From Alphaproteobacteria bacterium (GTDB taxonomy: Bacteria > Pseudomonadota > Alphaproteobacteria > Bin95), in NCBI GenBank assembly GCA_022822125.1, contig JAJECF010000114.1, positions 1-8,880 of the forward strand: 8,880 nt of DNA, written 5' to 3'. Below, piece by piece: positions 7,231-8,880 of the stretch. Made by a program: the position numbers and the translations under genes. The notes beneath the pieces were generated by a model, which was not told the DNA's origin, searched no databases, and saw nothing but the letters and a program-made list of their open reading frames with translations. Position 1 is the stretch's first letter; every line of letters begins with the position of its first letter.

Positions 7231-8514
7231 ATGGAGAGAGCCCTCAAGACCGACCCCTTCTGGTGGGAAGCTGCGCCGCGTCCCGACCCGGAGCCGGAGG
7301 ACCTGCCGGCGCGCGCCGATGCGGTGGTGGTGGGCGCAGGCTTCACGGGCCTCAGCGCCGCACTGACGCTTGCCCGGGCCGGGCGCAGGGTCGTGGTGCT
7401 GGAGAAGGACAGGCCGGGGGAGGGCGCTTCCAGCCGCAATGGCGGCATCGCCAGCGGCAATCTCCGCCGCAGCTTCGGCGGCATGATCCGCGCCTGGGGA
7501 CTCGAGCGGGCCAGGGCCGTGGAGGCCGAGGGGCAGGCCGCGCGCGCCGACCTCGCGCGCTTCATCGAGGATGAGGGCATCGACTGCGATTGGAAGGCGA
7601 CCGGGCGTTTCACCGGCGCGGTGCGCCCGAAACACTACGAGGCGATGGCCGCCGAATGCGAGCTGCTGAACCGCCATCTGGACTATGGCGCCTGGATGGT
7701 GCCGAAGGCGGAGCAGCATGCGGAAATCGGCTCGGACCTCTATCACGGCGGCATGGTGCGCGAGGACATCGGCGGGCTGCATCCGGGCAAATTCCACCAG
7801 GGAATGCTCGACCGGGCGCTGGAAGCCGGCGTTTCCATCCATGCCCGCACCGCTGTCGAAGCGGTCGAGGACGACAGCAGCCTGAAGCGCGTCCGCACCG
7901 GCCGCGGCAGCATCGCCGCCCCGCATGTTATCGTCGCGACCAACGGCTATACCGGCCGCGCGACGCCGTGGCTCCGCCGGCGCATCGTGCCGATCCCGAG
8001 CCAGATCGTGGCGACCGACCCGATCCCGAAGGACACTCTCGACCGGCTGATGCCGAAACGCCGGATGCTGGGCGAGACGCGCAACCTCTACCATTATTTC
8101 CGCCCTGCGCCGGACGACAGCCGCATCGTCTTCGGCGGCAGGGCGGGCGCGCTCACCGACGACGAATCGCGCAAGGCCGCACGGCTCGGCGCCGGGCTCG
8201 CGCAGATCTTCCCGGAGCTTGCCGGCATCGGCATCACCCATTGCTGGTTCGGCTATACGGGCTTCACCTTCGACTTCATGCCGAAGCTGGTGGTGCGCAA
8301 CGGCGTGCATTACGCCGCCGGCTTCTGCGGCTCGGGCGTGGTCTGGGCCCGGTGGCTCGGCATGAAGGCGGCGCAGAGCATTGTCGGCAACCGCCCGCCG
8401 GAGACGGCCTTCGCCGCCGGCGATTTCGCCACCCGTCCGCTCTATTACGGCCGCCCCTGGTTCCTGCCCCTCATGGTCGGCTGGTACGAATTCAAGGACC
8501 GGGTGGGGCTTTAG
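7231..8514 (+). CDS. FAD-dependent oxidoreductase, DAO family (gamma-glutamylputrescine/sarcosine oxidase-like)
   Basis: A 427-residue flavoprotein of the glycine/D-amino-acid oxidase family. The N-terminal FAD-binding Rossmann motif is VVVGAGFTGLSAALTLARAG (32-51) ending at E58, the ribose-binding acid. GEGASSRNGG (63-72) is the pattern seen in PuuB-like and sarcosine-oxidase-like members. Further motifs are ATNGYT (236-241), FGGRAG (301-306), WFGYTGFTFDFMP (339-351) and the C-terminal FAD contact GFCGSGVVW (364-372). Length equals PuuB-type enzymes, so it looks complete, including the terminal GRPWFLPL segment. It would oxidise a primary or secondary amine or imino/amino acid; the substrate cannot be read. 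The start at 7231 has GGGAGG six bases upstream; an in-frame ATG at 7180 adds 17 poorly conserved-looking residues and lies inside the putative operator. It is divergent from the hydantoin/pyrimidine operon and is followed at once by an insertion sequence. Confidence 0.92.
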   Translation: MERALKTDPFWWEAAPRPDPEPEDLPARADAVVVGAGFTGLSAALTLARAGRRVVVLEKDRPGEGASSRNGGIASGNLRRSFGGMIRAWGLERARAVEAEGQAARADLARFIEDEGIDCDWKATGRFTGAVRPKHYEAMAAECELLNRHLDYGAWMVPKAEQHAEIGSDLYHGGMVREDIGGLHPGKFHQGMLDRALEAGVSIHARTAVEAVEDDSSLKRVRTGRGSIAAPHVIVATNGYTGRATPWLRRRIVPIPSQIVATDPIPKDTLDRLMPKRRMLGETRNLYHYFRPAPDDSRIVFGGRAGALTDDESRKAARLGAGLAQIFPELAGIGITHCWFGYTGFTFDFMPKLVVRNGVHYAAGFCGSGVVWARWLGMKAAQSIVGNRPPETAFAAGDFATRPLYYGRPWFLPLMVGWYEFKDRVGL

Positions 8515-8565
8515 GTTCAATCGACATTCAGGATTCCCTTGGAGGAGATTATGTGATTCATGGCG

Positions 8566-8588
8566 CTCCAACCGATTTTCGGTTGGAG
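8566..8588 (+). promoter_or_regulatory. Hairpin hiding the transposase ribosome binding site
   Basis: CTCCAACCGA (8566-8575) and TCGGTTGGAG (8579-8588) form a perfect 10-bp stem with a TTT loop. The right arm contains most of the GGAGG Shine-Dalgarno (8585-8589) that sits six bases before the transposase ATG at 8596. In RNA read through from the upstream oxidoreductase gene the site would be paired. No U-tract follows, so it is not a classical terminator. Read-through protection of this kind is known in other insertion sequences such as IS10 and IS50. Confidence 0.7.
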
Positions 8589-8595
8589 GTTGGCG

Positions 8596-8880
8596 ATGGT
8601 GCAGCGCTATGAGTTGACGGACGCGCAGTGGGTCCGCATCGAAGGCCTGCTTCTGGGCAAGCCGGGCGATCCGGGGCGTTCGGGGGCGGACAACCGGTTG
8701 TTCGTCAACGCGGTTCTGTGGGTGCTTCGTTCGGGCGCGCACTGGCGCGACCTGCCGGCGCGCTACGGGAAGTGGAAGTCGGTGCACAAGCGTTTCACAC
8801 GCTGGGCCAAAGCGGGCGTGTGGGAGAGGGTGTTCGATGCCCTGACGGCGGATCGCGACAATGAATACCTCATGCTCGAC
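8596..8880 (+). CDS. IS5-family transposase, N-terminal part (cut by window edge)
   Basis: Ninety-five residues are visible, beginning MVQRYELTDAQWVRIEGLL, with GKPGDPGRSGADNRLFVNAV and LWVLRSGAHWRDLPARYG, then KSVHKRFTRWAKAGVWERVFD. This is the N-terminal DUF4096-type domain of IS427/IS1031-group transposases, in which a second frame carrying the DDE catalytic core is often joined by programmed frameshift. The DDE residues lie beyond the window, so activity cannot be judged. The start at 8596 has GGAGG six bases upstream and matches the usual M-x-RYELTD opening of the family. An in-frame ATG at 8560 would add 12 residues (MALQPIFGWRLA) and is less likely because those bases form the leader hairpin. 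Confidence 0.9.
   Translation, partial: MVQRYELTDAQWVRIEGLLLGKPGDPGRSGADNRLFVNAVLWVLRSGAHWRDLPARYGKWKSVHKRFTRWAKAGVWERVFDALTADRDNEYLMLD

Larger units (their letters stand above)
8515..8880 (+). mobile_element. IS5-family (IS427/IS1031-like) insertion sequence, left part only
   Basis: The transposase identifies an insertion sequence entering from just after the oxidoreductase stop and running off the right edge. The exact left end lies somewhere between 8515 and about 8555. It cannot be fixed because the matching right terminal repeat and any target duplication lie outside the window. The motif GATTC occurs twice in the leader (8532-8536, 8555-8559). The element reads in the same direction as the oxidoreductase gene. 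Confidence 0.75.

Noticed and set aside
1971..7574. Long plus-strand open frames of 489, 575, 490 and 658 codons opposite the operon
   Set aside because: They mirror the minus-strand genes, are Arg/His/Asp/Gly-rich and lack family motifs, so they are antisense shadows. The 658-codon frame extends to 7574, overlapping the start of the oxidoreductase out of frame.
7095..7613. Upstream extension of the LLM frame to a start at 7613
   Set aside because: The extra residues are Ser/Arg/Ala-rich and antisense to the oxidoreductase. The family N-terminus MEFGITF begins at 7094 behind a strong GGGAGG.
8566..8588. Rho-independent terminator for the oxidoreductase
   Set aside because: A good stem, but it is followed by GTTGGCG rather than a T-run, and it overlaps the transposase ribosome site, so translational control fits better.
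6049..8787. Very long minus-strand open frame (912 codons) opposite the FAD oxidoreductase and the LLM gene
   Set aside because: Its translation is Arg/Pro/Ala/His-rich and low in order, with no recognisable domain, while the other frames hold clear enzymes. Long antisense frames are expected in GC-rich coding DNA.

Overview
This is a GC-rich (about two-thirds G+C by eye) proteobacterial window. Protein style, codon use and the type of insertion sequence suggest an alphaproteobacterium, but no phylogenetic marker is present, so genus and species cannot be named. Genes fill nearly all of it. There is no rRNA, tRNA or CRISPR array, and no gap over 300 bases lacks a gene.

Positions 1 to 7094 hold seven genes reading leftward on the minus strand with short gaps or overlaps, so probably one operon. 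In transcription order they are: a luciferase-like (LLM) flavin oxidoreductase (7094-6093); an M20-family carbamoyl-amidohydrolase of the beta-ureidopropionase type (5989-4739); a dihydropyrimidinase/hydantoinase (4665-3205); and a complete ABC importer of the NMT1/THI5 (thiamine-precursor/pyrimidine/taurine-like) type, made of an ATPase (3143-2358), two paralogous permeases (2312-1449 and 1452-616, sharing an ATGA overlap) and a periplasmic binding protein (579 to beyond position 1, cut by the window edge).

The logic is uptake of a small nitrogen heterocycle (pyrimidine, dihydropyrimidine or hydantoin), ring opening to an N-carbamoyl amino acid, then release of the amino acid with CO2 and NH3. 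These are steps 2 and 3 of reductive pyrimidine catabolism. The step 1 enzyme, dihydropyrimidine dehydrogenase, is not in the window. The first gene of the operon is instead an LLM flavoenzyme of unknown substrate.

A 136-base divergent intergenic region (7095-7230) carries an inverted repeat that may be an operator. It separates the operon from a plus-strand FAD-dependent DAO-family oxidoreductase (7231-8514), which resembles gamma-glutamylputrescine and sarcosine oxidases and might oxidise an amine or amino acid released by the pathway.

Just after that gene an IS5-family (IS427/IS1031-like) insertion sequence begins. Its transposase start (8596) lies behind a 10-bp hairpin that buries the ribosome binding site, and the gene runs off the right edge. 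The most interesting points are the LLM enzyme heading a pyrimidine/hydantoin operon, the divergent amine oxidase, the shared putative operator and the hairpin-guarded transposase start.
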